A stretch of 63,391 nucleotides of DNA from Candidatus Methanoperedens sp. (GCA_028717345.1 JAQUNZ010000004.1:1-63391); one strand, 5' to 3'; shown: positions 1-13,000, counted from the first letter of the stretch. Program-made: numbers and translations. The notes: generated by a model not told the origin, from the sequence alone.

Positions 1-1
1 G

Positions 2-124
2 ACAATGAGAAATTTGAAATGCAAAGTATATGATGATGAGTTAATTGTTCAGGAACTGGCGAAACAACAGAAAGAAGTTATTGAAAAATTGGATATCATA
101 GTGCCTAAAAAGATGGGGATTTAG
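2..124 (+). CDS. C-terminal end of a small unidentified protein (partial)
   Basis: An open frame runs in from the left edge and stops at TAG 122-124. It encodes about 40 residues ending in a charged, probably helical stretch (KQQKEVIEKLDIIVPKKMGI). An ATG at position 5 could be the start of a very short protein, but the frame is also open before it, so truncation by the window edge is more likely. No family is recognised. Confidence 0.35.
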   Translation, partial: TMRNLKCKVYDDELIVQELAKQQKEVIEKLDIIVPKKMGI

Positions 125-208
125 GAATTTTATTCTAACTTTATGATTTGATTTAATGCCAGACCAAACATTAATACTATTCAATCCATATTATGTCATA
201 GTGATCGA

Positions 209-901
209 ATGAGAAAAACTATAATCCTAATCTTATTTTTGATCGTACTGTTGGCTGGATGTCTGGGAACAAAAGATGCATGGCCTGCTACGGTAAGTGA
301 ATCCGCCCTGAAAGAAGAGGGTTGGGTCAGCGCTGGCGCTGTCCAGAAACAGAGCCAGACCCAGAATGTGGCAGGTGCGACGGTAAAAATAAACACAGCG
401 GTCATGAATTACAGGGACGATGTCCTTGCAATGAATATTACAAAACAGGTACAGAAGCTTACAGGCATTACCCCGGAACAGGCATCAGGGGCTTCACAAT
501 TCACATCCCAGCTTATAACCATGCGACTTGTACTGCCCGGAGGTCTGTCCCTTCCATCTGGAGTGATGGATAAAATAATAACTTCCCAGCTTGAACAGAT
601 GGCATCGCAGAACAAGATAAGGGATTTTCATGAAACGGGCACCTCAAAGATCACACTTGCAAGCGGAAAGGAGACAAATGTTCAGAATTATGAGGGTTAT
701 ATTGATTTTGAAGGCGGTTCCATAAAGATACGCGGGATCATGGCTGCCTGGCCTGATTCAGGCTCCAATATCATTGTCTTCGGGGTTATGCCGGCAGGGG
801 ATATAGTGATCACTTCCAGACAGGGAAAACCATTATCTGTGATCATAAACGGGGATCAGGAATCTGGTAAGATCATTAAAATGATACAGAACGTAAATTG
901 A
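209..901 (+). CDS. secreted lipoprotein, DUF6517-like
   Basis: The protein has 230 residues. The N-terminus is a lipoprotein signal: basic MRK, a hydrophobic run, then the lipobox LAGC with Cys18 as the lipidation site, so the mature protein should sit on the outer face of the membrane. The mature part starts with a WPATVSESAL stretch and ends in beta-rich segments. That layout resembles the archaeal DUF6517 lipoproteins as I remember them, and the assignment is tentative. No catalytic motif is visible. The gene is convergent with the HTH regulator downstream: its stop abuts that gene's stop with no spacer. No operon partner is apparent. Confidence 0.75.
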   Translation: MRKTIILILFLIVLLAGCLGTKDAWPATVSESALKEEGWVSAGAVQKQSQTQNVAGATVKINTAVMNYRDDVLAMNITKQVQKLTGITPEQASGASQFTSQLITMRLVLPGGLSLPSGVMDKIITSQLEQMASQNKIRDFHETGTSKITLASGKETNVQNYEGYIDFEGGSIKIRGIMAAWPDSGSNIIVFGVMPAGDIVITSRQGKPLSVIINGDQESGKIIKMIQNVN

Positions 902-1420
902 TCATCCCATCTTTTTTGCAGCTAATTCGATAGCGGCTATCAGGCTGTCCCGGGGCATAATGGTTGTAACCGGTATGCGTAGCACCTTTTCGACAGTTGG
1001 GCTTACGATGGGTGCGCATACAAGTGCTTTTGCGCCGTCCCTTTCAGCCCTGATAGCTGCAACGATAGCATCTTCCATTGATGTTGCGGAGTATTCCCTG
1101 ACAGTCAGTAGCCTGCCATGTACCTTGAGTTTCTTTTCAGTGATGTAATCAAGAACAGGGCGTGCAGCAATAACGGCGATAAACTCTGGTTTTTCAGTCC
1201 CTTCCAGCCTGCGCAGAACCTTCACGATCTGTCTCAGGGTTTTAATATTGGGTTCGCGGCTTCCTGATAACAGCTTATAGATAGTGCTTGCGGGGATGCC
1301 TGACTTTTCGCTGAATTCAGAAGCTGTCATATGCAGTTCTTCTTTTATCATTCTTCCAAATTCCCTTATGAAAGCATCATCAGATTCAATTGCAGCTTTA
1401 ATCAGATCATCAGTTGTCAT
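902..1420 (-). CDS. XRE-type helix-turn-helix transcriptional regulator
   Basis: The protein has 172 residues. Residues about 18-72 form a Cro/C1-type HTH (helix pattern MTASEFSEKSGIPASTIYKL, then the SREPNIKTLRQI wing), so it should bind DNA as a dimer. The C-terminal 95 residues look like an alpha/beta ligand-binding fold. The segment around VCAPIVSPTVEKVLRIPVTT recalls PrpR-N-like sensor domains, but no ligand can be named. It is divergent from the ABC importer that starts 117 bp away, so regulation of that importer and of itself is the natural hypothesis. The 117-bp spacer is AT-rich and shows no obvious perfect palindrome. Confidence 0.8.
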   Translation of the reverse strand: MTTDDLIKAAIESDDAFIREFGRMIKEELHMTASEFSEKSGIPASTIYKLLSGSREPNIKTLRQIVKVLRRLEGTEKPEFIAVIAARPVLDYITEKKLKVHGRLLTVREYSATSMEDAIVAAIRAERDGAKALVCAPIVSPTVEKVLRIPVTTIMPRDSLIAAIELAAKKMG

Positions 1421-1537
1421 ATTTCATTATCACGATCGTATTTATTTTACAGGTTATTAATACATTTGGGTCATCAAAGGTATCAATAAGGAAACCATTA
1501 AATACGGTAATGTAAAAAGGAATCTTTAAGGTGTGAT

Positions 1538-2503
1538 ATGAGGAAAATAAAATTGGTTCTTTCCATAATATTAATTGGACTATTTTTTGCAGGGATAGGG
1601 TGTGTAGAAAAAACATTAAAGATAAATGAAGTGCGTGTCGGATACCAGCCAAGCACTCACCATATTGCTGAATTCATAGGGATGCAAAAGGGCTGGTTTG
1701 CGAAAGAAACTGGCGTAAATTTTACAGATAAAGAATTTATCGGCGGCGCTTCTGAGATGGAAGCAATGATGGCTGGCGAACTGGACATGGCGTATGTTGG
1801 TGCGGTTCCGGCGATCAATGCCATAGAAAAAGGATTGAAGGCAAAGATCGTGGCGAGTGCAAATAACGAAGGTTCTGCCCTTGTGATGAAGAAAGATTTC
1901 AATTACACAAAGCCGGGTGATTTGACCGGTAAAAAGATCGCCACGCTACAGCCACCATCCATTCAAGATACAGTATTCCGTGTATGGCTTCTTGATAGCG
2001 GCATCAAGCCCGATGATGTGGATATAAAATATATGTCTGGCGCCGAAATGCTTACAAGCCTTACATCAGGAGCAATAGATGGTTTCATCTGGGCTGAACC
2101 CGGACCTACACAGGCAGAGATGAAAGGCATAGGAAAGATCGTTTTGAATTCTTCCCAGATGTGGATGCATCCATGCTGTGTCGTTGTAGTCAGTGATGAA
2201 TTGATTGAGAATAATCCTGACCTTGTTCAGAAGATCGTAAATACGCATGTAATGGCGATGGATTTCATAAAAACGAACGAAAGCGAAACAATCAATATTT
2301 CGGCAAATAAGCTTAAAATCTCTCAAGAAGTTTTAGAAAAGTCCCTGGATTCAGGAAGGACCAAGTATAATGCAGACCCAAGGCTTATCGAGTCCGGAAT
2401 AAAGCGATTCTCTGATGACCTGGTTGCTATTAAAGTGCTGACCAGACAGGTAAATACATCTGAACTGTTCGATTTTACCTTCTATGACAGGGTTAACAAA
2501 TAA
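1538..2503 (+). CDS. ABC transporter substrate-binding lipoprotein (NMT1/SsuA/TauA-like)
   Basis: The protein has 321 residues. A signal peptide ends in a lipobox-like FAGIGC, so the protein should be tethered outside the membrane. The mature part shows the NMT1-like periplasmic-binding pattern: VRVGYQPSTHH, a GASEMEAMMAGELDMAYVG stretch typical of nitrate/sulfonate/taurine-type receptors, and a C-terminal helical domain. The ATG lies 5 nt after a GGTG in the leader. Three bases separate it from the permease gene and the ATPase gene follows, giving a complete importer in one operon. The substrate cannot be read from sequence; sulfonates, bicarbonate, thiamine or riboflavin precursors are all possible for this family. 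Confidence 0.88.
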   Translation: MRKIKLVLSIILIGLFFAGIGCVEKTLKINEVRVGYQPSTHHIAEFIGMQKGWFAKETGVNFTDKEFIGGASEMEAMMAGELDMAYVGAVPAINAIEKGLKAKIVASANNEGSALVMKKDFNYTKPGDLTGKKIATLQPPSIQDTVFRVWLLDSGIKPDDVDIKYMSGAEMLTSLTSGAIDGFIWAEPGPTQAEMKGIGKIVLNSSQMWMHPCCVVVVSDELIENNPDLVQKIVNTHVMAMDFIKTNESETINISANKLKISQEVLEKSLDSGRTKYNADPRLIESGIKRFSDDLVAIKVLTRQVNTSELFDFTFYDRVNK

Positions 2504-2505
2504 TC

Positions 2506-3288
2506 ATGAATAGCTTCAGGATCGAAAGGTTGGCAGGTGTAGGGCTGTTTTTGCTCATCTGGGAGATTGCAGCTCGCTACAAGCTCCTTTTTTTCCTGGG
2601 CATAATCAAGATGGAAGCTCTTGCTTTTCCCCCTACCATTCCATCTGTAGCAGAAGCTTTTTACCAGGATGTTCTTGATGGCACAATGACCCTGAGCATC
2701 GGCTACAGCATAATGCATTTGCTGATAGGATTGATCGGAGCGGTACTGCTTGGCATCCCTCTTGGCATTCTGACAGGCTGGTCAAAACGTGCAGAGTATA
2801 TCATTGATCCGATCATCCAGGTCATGCGCCCGATCCCGCCGCTGGCATGGATACCAATAGCAATAATGATGTTCGGCTTGACGCATCAGGCTGCAGGGTT
2901 CATAATATTTATTGGGGCTTTCTTTCCAGTGGTGGTAAATACGTATTCAGGAGTCCGGGGTACTGACCGAAAGTTAGTTGAAATGGCAAGAACCCTCGGC
3001 GCCAATGAAACGCATCTCCTGACCAAAGTAGTACTGCCCTACTCCATGCCCATGATAACGTCCGGCGTGAGAATCAGCCTTGGCGTGGGATGGATGTGCG
3101 TTGTGGCAGCAGAAATGTTCGGTGTGAGCAAATACGGGCTTGGGTGGAAGATCCCCTATTACAGCAATATTTTCATGTACGACCATGTTTTTTCATACAT
3201 GCTGGTCCTTGGATTGATAGGATATGGCATGGACATCATATTCAAGAGGTTCGAGTCATGGAAGCTGCGCTGGAGGGAAACGATATAG
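2506..3288 (+). CDS. ABC transporter permease (SsuC/TauC-like)
   Basis: The protein has 260 residues with about six membrane helices. It carries the EAA-type cytoplasmic loop that contacts the ATPase, around residues 160-185 (EMARTLGANETHLLTKVVLP), and the family's PPLAWIPIAIMMFG segment. It is the middle gene of the operon: it starts 2 nt after the receptor stop and ends 1 nt before the ATPase start, so translational coupling is likely. Confidence 0.9.
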   Translation: MNSFRIERLAGVGLFLLIWEIAARYKLLFFLGIIKMEALAFPPTIPSVAEAFYQDVLDGTMTLSIGYSIMHLLIGLIGAVLLGIPLGILTGWSKRAEYIIDPIIQVMRPIPPLAWIPIAIMMFGLTHQAAGFIIFIGAFFPVVVNTYSGVRGTDRKLVEMARTLGANETHLLTKVVLPYSMPMITSGVRISLGVGWMCVVAAEMFGVSKYGLGWKIPYYSNIFMYDHVFSYMLVLGLIGYGMDIIFKRFESWKLRWRETI

Positions 3289-3289
3289 G

Positions 3290-4042
3290 ATGCTCAGGAT
3301 AATACACTTAACCAAGAAATTTGATGGCTATACAGCGCTCGAAGATGTTTCTTTAGAGGTTAACGATGGTGAGTTCGTGTGCATACTCGGTCCAAGCGGA
3401 TGCGGGAAGACCACGCTCCTGCGAATGACTGCCGGGCTTGATTCCCCGACAGGAGGGGAACTTTTTCTTGATGGTATTAAGATAGAGGGTGTGAACAAGG
3501 AATGCGGTTTCGTTTTCCAGGAATATGTTCTTTTCCCCTGGCGTACTGTGAAAGGGAACATCGAGTTCGGTCCTGAGATGAAAGGCTTAGGAAGAGACGA
3601 ACGTGGGAGGATAGCTCAGCATTATATCGAACTTGTGGGATTGAAGGGTTTTGAGAACCATTTTCCCCATGAACTCTCAGGCGGCATGAAGCAGCGTGTG
3701 GGCATTGCGAGGGCGTATGCAAATAACCCGAAGCTTCTGCTTATGGACGAGCCGTTCGGGGCGCTTGATGCGCAGACAAGGAATTTGATGCAGGGTGAGC
3801 TTCTCAGGATATGGGAAAAGGAGCATATCAGCGCCCTTTTCGTTACGCACAGCGTGGATGAGGCTGTTTACCTTGCTGACAGGGTGGTTGTTTTGTCAGC
3901 CCATCCAGGGACTGTAAAGGAGATATTCAAGAATGACCTTTCGCGACCAAGAGTGAGGACAAGCCCTGAAGCCAATGCTCTTCGTGATGCGATACTCAAG
4001 TCGCTGGGAGCGGAGATAAAGCGGGCGGCAGAGACAAAATAA
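3290..4042 (+). CDS. ABC transporter ATP-binding protein (SsuB/TauB-like)
   Basis: The protein has 250 residues and energises the importer encoded just upstream. It has Walker A GPSGCGKTT, a Q-loop in GFVFQEYVLFPW, the signature LSGGMKQR, Walker B LLLMDEPFGALD and the switch His in FVTHSVDEA. I chose the ATG at 3290, 1 nt after the permease stop. The longer open frame (to 3224) would overlap the permease and adds residues that no ABC ATPase has. The end is convergent with the giant surface-protein gene, 25 bp away. Confidence 0.92.
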   Translation: MLRIIHLTKKFDGYTALEDVSLEVNDGEFVCILGPSGCGKTTLLRMTAGLDSPTGGELFLDGIKIEGVNKECGFVFQEYVLFPWRTVKGNIEFGPEMKGLGRDERGRIAQHYIELVGLKGFENHFPHELSGGMKQRVGIARAYANNPKLLLMDEPFGALDAQTRNLMQGELLRIWEKEHISALFVTHSVDEAVYLADRVVVLSAHPGTVKEIFKNDLSRPRVRTSPEANALRDAILKSLGAEIKRAAETK

Positions 4043-4067
4043 ATGCGGGGGGGATTGAAGCAGTTTC

Positions 4068-7000
4068 TCATTTCATCTCATATATATTTAACCTGCCACT
4101 CTCAAATTTAGCACTAAATTCATGGATCAAATTACCTTCTTTTGTCATGATTATTTTGTTACTTTCTGTATTAAGTTTCATCGAAATAGAGTTAGTTCCA
4201 GAAGAAACTGTTATGATCTTAAATCCATCTGATTTTTCAATTATTGCATTAGCTGCCCAGTTGATCCCCAGCTTCTTATTCAGATATTCTAATAATCTTT
4301 CATTGTCCTTTCCCGGTATATTATCCCAGCAGAACAATGCCTTCTTTTGTTTTCTCTTTATTACAAACAGGTAAATCCCGGAAATTACCAGGAGCCCGAT
4401 CACTAAATAGAGTATCCAGTTCAGGCTTACTGGTTTGGGTGTTAATTCTTTTGGCTTCTTTTCTTCAGGTTTCTCGGTAGCTGAAACTGCGGGTGTAGCT
4501 TTAACCTCAACTTCATGTTTTAACCCAGTGACCGTGAAATGCGAGAAACCATTTGTCCTGGCTTCAATATATGTATGATCGCTGTCTTTTCTCAATTCTT
4601 TTGTTTCAAGCTGCGTCCAGGCATCCTTATTCCATCTCTGGATATTCACATCGCTGCTCTCAAATCCATTCGATACTATCCACTTGTTCTCTACTTTACA
4701 TCTGATAAGAGCTTCTTTTATCCCTTTTGAATTTGCCCAGACGTTGAAATTTGTATATATCTTTCCTGAAGGTGTTACTTTCACGATTCTCGACAAACCT
4801 TTCAATTCCTCGACTCTGATAACTATTTCAGTTTCATTCTCCGAACCTGTTACGATAATTTCGTAAGCGCATTGTATCGGGGAAAAATCATAAGTTGTAG
4901 ATTTGCCTGCATGAAGATCGCCATCTTCACTCCGGGCTCTTGCAATATTCTCAAGGGGTTCGGATGTTGTTACGCCTCCGCCTCCACTGCTACCCCCGCC
5001 TCCACCGCCGCCCTGTTGATCTGGCTTGCTGATCACACGGATAATGTCGCTGCCTTCGAATTTTGTTCCATCGTTGAGACTTCCTTTCACTGTGAAAGTC
5101 ACATTCTCGCCGGCTGTCACATTAACAAGGTCTTCCCTGTTGAATTTGGCAATGAAAGTTTTATTATCAGCAATATTCCATCCGATTATATGTGCACCTT
5201 CACATGTGATCGAACTTCCATTGATGTCTGAAACATTATATCCCGAAGGGAGATTAATAAATGCTGTGAACACGCCTTTGCTGGCAAGGTTCAGTGTTTC
5301 AGGTTCTATCCTGACTGTTATCAGGATTATTGGCACTTTTGCAGTTGTTATTATCAGCTCTGATGAATTTTCACCCCAGTTGTTATATGAATCATTTGCC
5401 CTCACTGAATACCGATATGTTGTATTGGCAATTAGACCACTATCATTCCAGTAATGATTTTGAGTATATCCAAGACTTATAGAGTTCCTGAACACCTGGT
5501 AATAGCTCGCTTCATTAATAGCGTCCCAGCTCAGATTTACTGTTGTTTGTGTGGGTGTATCATTCCTCAAAGTCACTTTGCCTGGTGGAGTCGTATCAAA
5601 TATGGACATATTTGCTGATGTGTTGCTTGCTCCGTTGATAGTAACTACAAGATATCCGGTATTGAATCCGGTCTTATTGAAGCTGAAATTATAAGAGCCA
5701 TCAGGCAGACCGCTTATCGAATAATAACCTGAGTCATTTGTTGTGTTTTTATAGCTGCCATTTTTCACAGGTACTCCTGCTAATCCTGAACCATGGTTAT
5801 CGAATACATAACCGCTGATTGTGTAGGTTGGAATAGTTGGAATTCCTGTTACTGTTATTGTTTCATTGTCTATTCCGCCGTAGCTGTCACTTGCATTGAA
5901 TGTCCACAGGTATGTTCCAATATCGCTTTCACCTGGTGTCCATGTGTAAATACCTGTTCCAGGATTGAGTGTTCCTTTTGCATCAGTACGGTATGTGATG
6001 GTATCTAAATCAGCATCGATCGCTGAGATAGTGAATGTCAGAGGATCACCTGCCGTGACTGTTCTGTTCCCGATATATTCCAGGACAGGATCGTTGTTCG
6101 TTACCTGTGTGTTCATGGATGCTGCGGTCAGGCTCAGATTACCTGTGCCTGAATTGTTGTAAGCATATACTGTGATGTTGCTCCAGCCGTGTGGTCCAAC
6201 GCTATTGTTCCTGAATGTTATCGTGTCATTTGTCCAGCTATTATTATGGCTCACGTTGTAGCTATCTGTGATTACGCCTGTGCCTGGTTCCCACGAGTAA
6301 TTGATCCAGAAGTTGCCCTGAGTCTTTTTCAGATTTATTGGAGATGGGGGTATAAATTCTGATGGAACTGATGAAGGTTTAACTGTTATTATTACTGTGG
6401 CTATGTTCGAATCTGCTTTTCCATCACTTGCATTGAAGGTGAACCTGTCTGTGCCGTTAAAGCTGCTAGACGGAGTATATGTCAGATTTGGCATTAATCC
6501 TCCAACGGTCCCATTCATTGGAGAATTAACAAGGTTGAAAGTCAAATTATCATTATCAGGGTCTGATGCAGTAAGGTTGACAAATACCGATGTATTCTCA
6601 TCTGTTGTTATTGACATATTATATGCAACAGGCGGATGATTGACCTTTTCTGCTGTCGTGAACTCCCATGTAAAGGATTCCAGCAGATGAATCTTGTATA
6701 TATCCACTGCAGCGTCGGTAATTGTGATATTGTATGTGGTATTATATTCAAGAGATTCAGGAATGAAAGTCAGACTATTGTTCGCCCAGGTAAAATTGCC
6801 TTTTGTCGGCGGGACTATGATGAAAGCTTTTTCCACAGAACTCTCATTCATCTGTTTGTTGAATGTGACATTGATCAAAGAATCCACTGAAATAGCTGTG
6901 CCTTCTGGTGAATGATAAATCACTTTCGGAATTACCGTCTGGGGCTCGACATTCAATACGGTTATATTGATTTCCTGGGAATCGGTCAACTCTCCGTCAC

Positions 7001-10000
7001 CTACTGTCACGATCACTGAATAATTACCTGAATCGTTGAAATCTGTCTGCCATGTGAAATTGTTACCGTTCTTTGTGAATCTTGTATCATTTATGAACAC
7101 GGTCAAGTTGTTATCGTCATTTGTCACATTGTTCTCATTGTCTGGATCGGTCACATTTGCCATTATTGTTATAAGGTCAGATTCATTGACAATGATATCA
7201 GGTATGAATGCCAGAACCGGCGGCCTGTTGACATTCAGGACAGATATTTTGATTGTTTCATTGGTCGCAGAGTTATTATTAGCTACAGAAAATTTAACAG
7301 TATAATTCCCAGAGTCATTAAAGCTCGGTGTCCATGCAAATAATCCAGATGATCCGTTAAATGAAACCACACCCGGCAGAACATTTCTTTCGTATCCATA
7401 TAATAATGGATTGCCTTCAAGGTCGGTACCATTGAGCTGAATGACAAGCGTTTCGTTCTCTTTTATAGTCCTGTTTCCAATAGGATCCAATACAGGCACC
7501 CCTGGAAGCGCAACGATCACCGATATATTCCTCGATACCTTAAACAATCCATTTGAAACAATCACTGTTATATTATATCTGCCCGGAAAGATCGTATCTC
7601 CCACTGAAACATTCCTGTATCCTGAATATGGGTCGCCGGATACGTTAAACTGGTCTGAGATAAACGTATATGTAATGTTTCCTGCTTTTATGAATTCTTC
7701 ATACGGGATCACATTTATTTTGAAAGTGTCATGATCGTATGCAAATCCATCGAAAACACTTACATTTACCTCGCTTATTCCTGTCTGGTTCGGTACAGGT
7801 ATACAGGATAACATGTACCTGCCTGAAATCTGGCAGTTGACAAGCCCCGGATTGGTCTGGTTCGCGACAGCATATTCCATGTCCGCGATATTCTGTTCGC
7901 TATCGGATGTATAATCAAGCAGGTTGATCGTTATCGATGGCCCGTTCTCAAACACCATCTGGTCTGGTATTCCTGTTATGTTGGGCGGCGTATTGAACAG
8001 GATCAGGGTGAAATTATAAGAATCTATTATTTCGTTTCCGTTCCGATTTACGAGGGTGTTATTATTTTCATCAACAGCTCTAAACAGTACCCTGAATAAT
8101 CCTTCAGGATGGCTGGATGTCGATGTATTCCATTCAAATATCCTGTTCAGGTCGATCTGGTCTTTCGATCCGGGAAGGATTTTTATCATTGTCTCATTAG
8201 TATATTCATCCTGCCATGTGCCGTTATTGTACTGTATCTGCATTATAAATCTTACACTCGTTTCTGAGAACTCATTGTTCTTAAGTTTTGATCCTGTACC
8301 GTCTTCGACAAAGACATTCACACATTGAATATTGCTGTCCGACACTCCATCGCTGGCTTTCAGGCATATATTGGAAATTCCCGGGACGATACCATTAACA
8401 GTCAGGTTTTTTGATGTTATGCCTGCGGATGCGGTTCCTGTGCTGCTCTGGCTGACCAGGGAATATGATAAGGCATCGTTCTCAAGGTCAAAGCCGAAGT
8501 ATCCGGTATCGATGCTTGAAGTCTCACCCGGCTCAATGCTGATATCCGGGATGTTGCGAAGCATTGGAGCCCGGTTCGGGAAAATATGTCTATTCTCAGA
8601 AGTAGATACTGTTTCAAATCCGTCTGTGCAGCTTACCTGTGTTGTGATGTTTTCCGAAAGGTTGCCTCTTAATGTCGCCGCAGCACGACCATTAATTACT
8701 GTTAAATCTTTCTTCGTTCCTCCTGCCGTCAGTTCACATTTTATTGCCTGGTTATCGGGGTCAGAAACCTTTACCGATACATCAAATGCATGTTCTCCGA
8801 GATGATCCCTGTATTCCTGTTCTGAAATATTCGGTCTGGAATTCACCAACACCGTAGTATCTTTTATGCCATTTGAAGAATCGTTATATCTCAGATGATT
8901 GATGCCAGGTCTATCGAACAGTACCTGGCCGTTATTTATAATTATATCTGGTGCGCAGACTCCTGCATTATCCACGCAATATTTTGTCGAACCATTGATG
9001 CTCACCTTTGAACCAGGAACCAGTATTTCGCCCTGATAATCATCATATATTGTATCCTCAGGCTCGATACCGAATACAACATCGATATTCTGGAGAGTGG
9101 TCTGCTCATTACCAACATCATCCTTGCAGCTTACGTAAGCCCTCGTGAGATTTGTTATCCTGTCCCTTGATGGGTCGTCTTTCCTTATGTTTCCCAGATT
9201 GCAGTTCGCAGATCCGTTTGATGCTGTACACTCTTTTTCAAGGAATGAGTAACTCCTGTCCTTATGGAAGCGGTTCACCGGGTCTTTCCCTATCCTGCAA
9301 CTTGATCCCGGTTCGACCTCTATTGAAACTATCGTCTTGAAATCGTTCTGCGTATCCACCATGTTATACCTGTCAGAAGCCAGAGAATATATTTTAGTAA
9401 CAGGCGGTGTGGAATCTGTTGTATAGTTGCCTTTTATCGGGCCGTCGATCGACCCTCTATTATCAACTACGAATGCGAACCATTCATGCAATATATCATC
9501 CTTTTCCGTATTGAACGAACATGCGGGATTCAAAAGTCCCGTCGAACTGCAATATGTCTTTGGAGCGCCGCCTGTGCAACCTCCGGCGCCAGCCTTATTT
9601 CCCTTGCAGACATACAAGGTCATCAGATCGCCATCAGGATCAAATGCCTGTGCCTGGATCGTTACCCTGTCGCCGCCTTTCATCCTGTCCACATTATCAA
9701 AAGCATTTACTAGCACGGGATTATTATTGGGGGCAAGTTTCGACAGGTTGGAAAGTCCCGGCTGGGTTAACCTGACCCTCTGCGTATAGAAATAAATGTC
9801 CTTATCTGTTTTAACATTCAGGTACAGGGAATCGAAAATATCAAAGCTCCTGTTTTCCTTTGCTTCTTTTCCAGAATCATCAACAGCATCAAGATGCAAA
9901 CCGTATCTTCCCCGTTTTGTATTATTATAGGTTGCAGAATAAAGATTGCCCGAACCTGATAAATTCAGGGCTGCATCTGTATTATCTGGCACTGTTAGAT

Positions 10001-13000
10001 TTAATGTTATGTTTTTCAGATTTCCGTCTTCGTCGAGTATTTCAGCATTTATGGTAACGTTCTCATTATAGCCCTGAAGCTCTTGAGAATACAGATATTT
10101 TATCTCTGGATTTGCGTTAACGTATATCTTTCTTACGATCTGGTTATTGAATTCGCTCGTCTCAATGATATCGTCATTGGCATCAGGGAATACAACGAAT
10201 TCATACATTCCGCCTGTTAATTTGCTCGTGTTCCAGGATACGTTCCATATATCGGTCGAAAAGGGATGCATAGTGATAGTTTCACGGTTGAATTCGGTTA
10301 TCTTATCCGTATCCACATTTCTGGCAAATACCGTGAGATTGAAATCCCGGGCGAATAATTCACCGGCGTTCCTCAGGGTGAAATTAAGCTTTACTATTTC
10401 GCCCTTCTCAACCCTAAATACACATTCACCAAGTGTCTGGTTGGAGCAGTCATACATGGACTGGTTCTCAAACGTGACGTTTCCCTGCGACATGATAAAC
10501 ATGCTTGAATAATTCAGGTACATGCTGTCAAGATCGGTTGACCGTACTGGAACGAAGTGATCAAGCGTTAAGTCGGCATCGATATTGAAATCTGTTGATT
10601 TCAGGGTTATCAGGTTGCTTTCACTCTTAGTGAATTCGTTCTTTAGGGTATCGCCTGCGACTTCAAGTCCATTCACCCACATCTTTTCAACGCCTGTCTT
10701 TGATATCCTGATGCCCTGGACAGTGGAATCCACCCACAGGTGTTTCCTGAAATATTTCGCCCGTTCATTCCCTGCCCCGACCTCCACAACGCCCCACTGG
10801 GAATCGTCAAGATAGTTGTTGCTTGCCTGCCCATCATTGAAATTAGAGCCTCTCAGCCAGTTCTTATCTGAAAGCTTTTCGTTCCAGACGCTTGATAACT
10901 GGAGTCTTGTCTCATTGCTAACCGTGTTCGGAATATTGAGAGGTACTTCAAGTTTCTTTATCTCGAATGGACGGACCGTAAGCGTCTGTGTTGCGAGCGG
11001 CTTCTCGTTCTGGTTCTTGAAATCAACCGCATAAAGATCCATTGTGTAATCAAGGGTCTTGTTGTATTTGTTCTCGATCCGAATCCTTGCTGTTACTTTC
11101 TCGCCCGGGCGTACAAAGAATGGTTCTCTTCCCTGCAAATATTGCTGTTCCCTGACACCGAATACTGCAAAATACACTTCTTCTTCCGGTTCAATGACTG
11201 TACCGCCAGTTTTCACAAGTCCTGAATATATCCTGCTTTCAGTGTCTGGTATGGCGCCGTTGATCGATAGCAAATTAAGTTGTCCCTGCTTCAGACCCGA
11301 TGATAGGGACATGGATGACCATCCCGGATAGCCTGAGCCCTGGAATTCACCATTCAGGTATGCATCGGTCGTACCTGTCCTGTCGCCCAGTATCATCTCT
11401 GATCTTGTAGCATTGGTCGGTGCAAAGTAGCGCTTCCTGTATTTGCTGCTTTCAGTTGTCGGGAGAGTGTCGCCCCAGTGATAATCATTCGTCCCATCAG
11501 CGATAAGCTCAGGCATTGAGATCTCCCGGTTCCTGTTCCAGAGCTTGTCCGGGAACTCAAATACCCTCTCCACCTGTACCATCAGTTTTGAATTAAGCGG
11601 GACGTCGCCTGGTATCAAGACGATATAAGTTAGATTAATCTTTGACTCGGGCGGGACTGGCCCTGGTTTTGTGTCAGTCATTAGTTGTATCTTCTTATTC
11701 TGCGGAGTGATCAACTGCATTGTTACTGCATCGACAGTTGCAGGATCATCATCGTTATTAGTGACCGTTATGTTTACCTTTTCCTCATACTGGCGGCGCA
11801 GTAAACCATGATTGCCAATATCCGTGACATTCATTTCAAGCGCTTCGACAACGGGCTTTACTGTTGCATTTGATCTGTTGTCCTGTGCAACCATCTCATA
11901 GAACATCATGTCAAATTGCCTGTCCGGGCCATAAGAAAAGAGATCTAATTCATTGTTATTCCCTGTGGAAAGTTCATAAAAGTTGGGTGTCCAGCCATAT
12001 ATTATCTCATTACATGCGGTGTTCAGGCTTGATTTCAGTTTCCCGTTCACCCATGCTGTTACTCCTGATGGCGGTTCAGTATAATATGGGGTGCATATCT
12101 GGCGCAAATATTCTTTTTGTTCGGATTTTATCAAATTCGTGGGTACCCACACAAGTTTCCTCAGGAATGAGGTCTCTGCGCCGCAGTTTTCGCAGCCCAG
12201 TCCGTAATCAAAGCCCTGGAATCCCCACGGGAGCAGGTCTGTGAATGACGAGACATTCGAATTGTTATACAAATTTGCCTGGGCAATATTTTCATAGAAA
12301 ATATTGCTTCCCTGGGGCCAAATATCCTTTATGTTTGACCTGTAGAATTCATTATCGACGAGAGGATGCTTTTCTATAGCCTTTACAAGAAGTGCTGCTC
12401 CAGTGGGCGCACCGTCTGGAACATAAACTTTATATTTCTTATGCGTTACCTGTTCTGGAGGCAGGTTAAAACCTGATGTATCCGTGAAAAGGTCTATTAT
12501 CCTTGTTTCATCGGTCGCTGTGCCGTTCCATGAAGAGCCTGAGTTATCATATAATTCCAGTGCGATGCGATCTATAGTATAAGGTCTCCGGTTATTATTT
12601 TTCACGTTAAGGTCAATATCCTCGATATAACCGGTCTTCAGATTCAGGTCGGTTTTGTTGGATATCATCAGCACGATTGGAGGTTCGTCCGGCTTCACGA
12701 TATCATAACTTGTTTTTGAGAGGTGTATTAGCCGCCTTATTTCTCCTGTTCCCGCGATGGTATTGACGTATCCTTCGGTGAGGTTATACATCGCACACCA
12801 GTTCTGTATGCAATCATACTGGCGTGACATTGTCCCATTGAAAAAGACCCTGTATGAACCCTTGAATTCGTATGTAGTGCCAGCCTCAACGAACAGGTCA
12901 AAAGTATTTCCGCCAAGCTCAGGTCTGTTTATGAAAACAGGATCAGGTTTTTCTCCTCTTATCCAGCCTCCGTTCACATCCAGTTCATAGAAATATGCCG

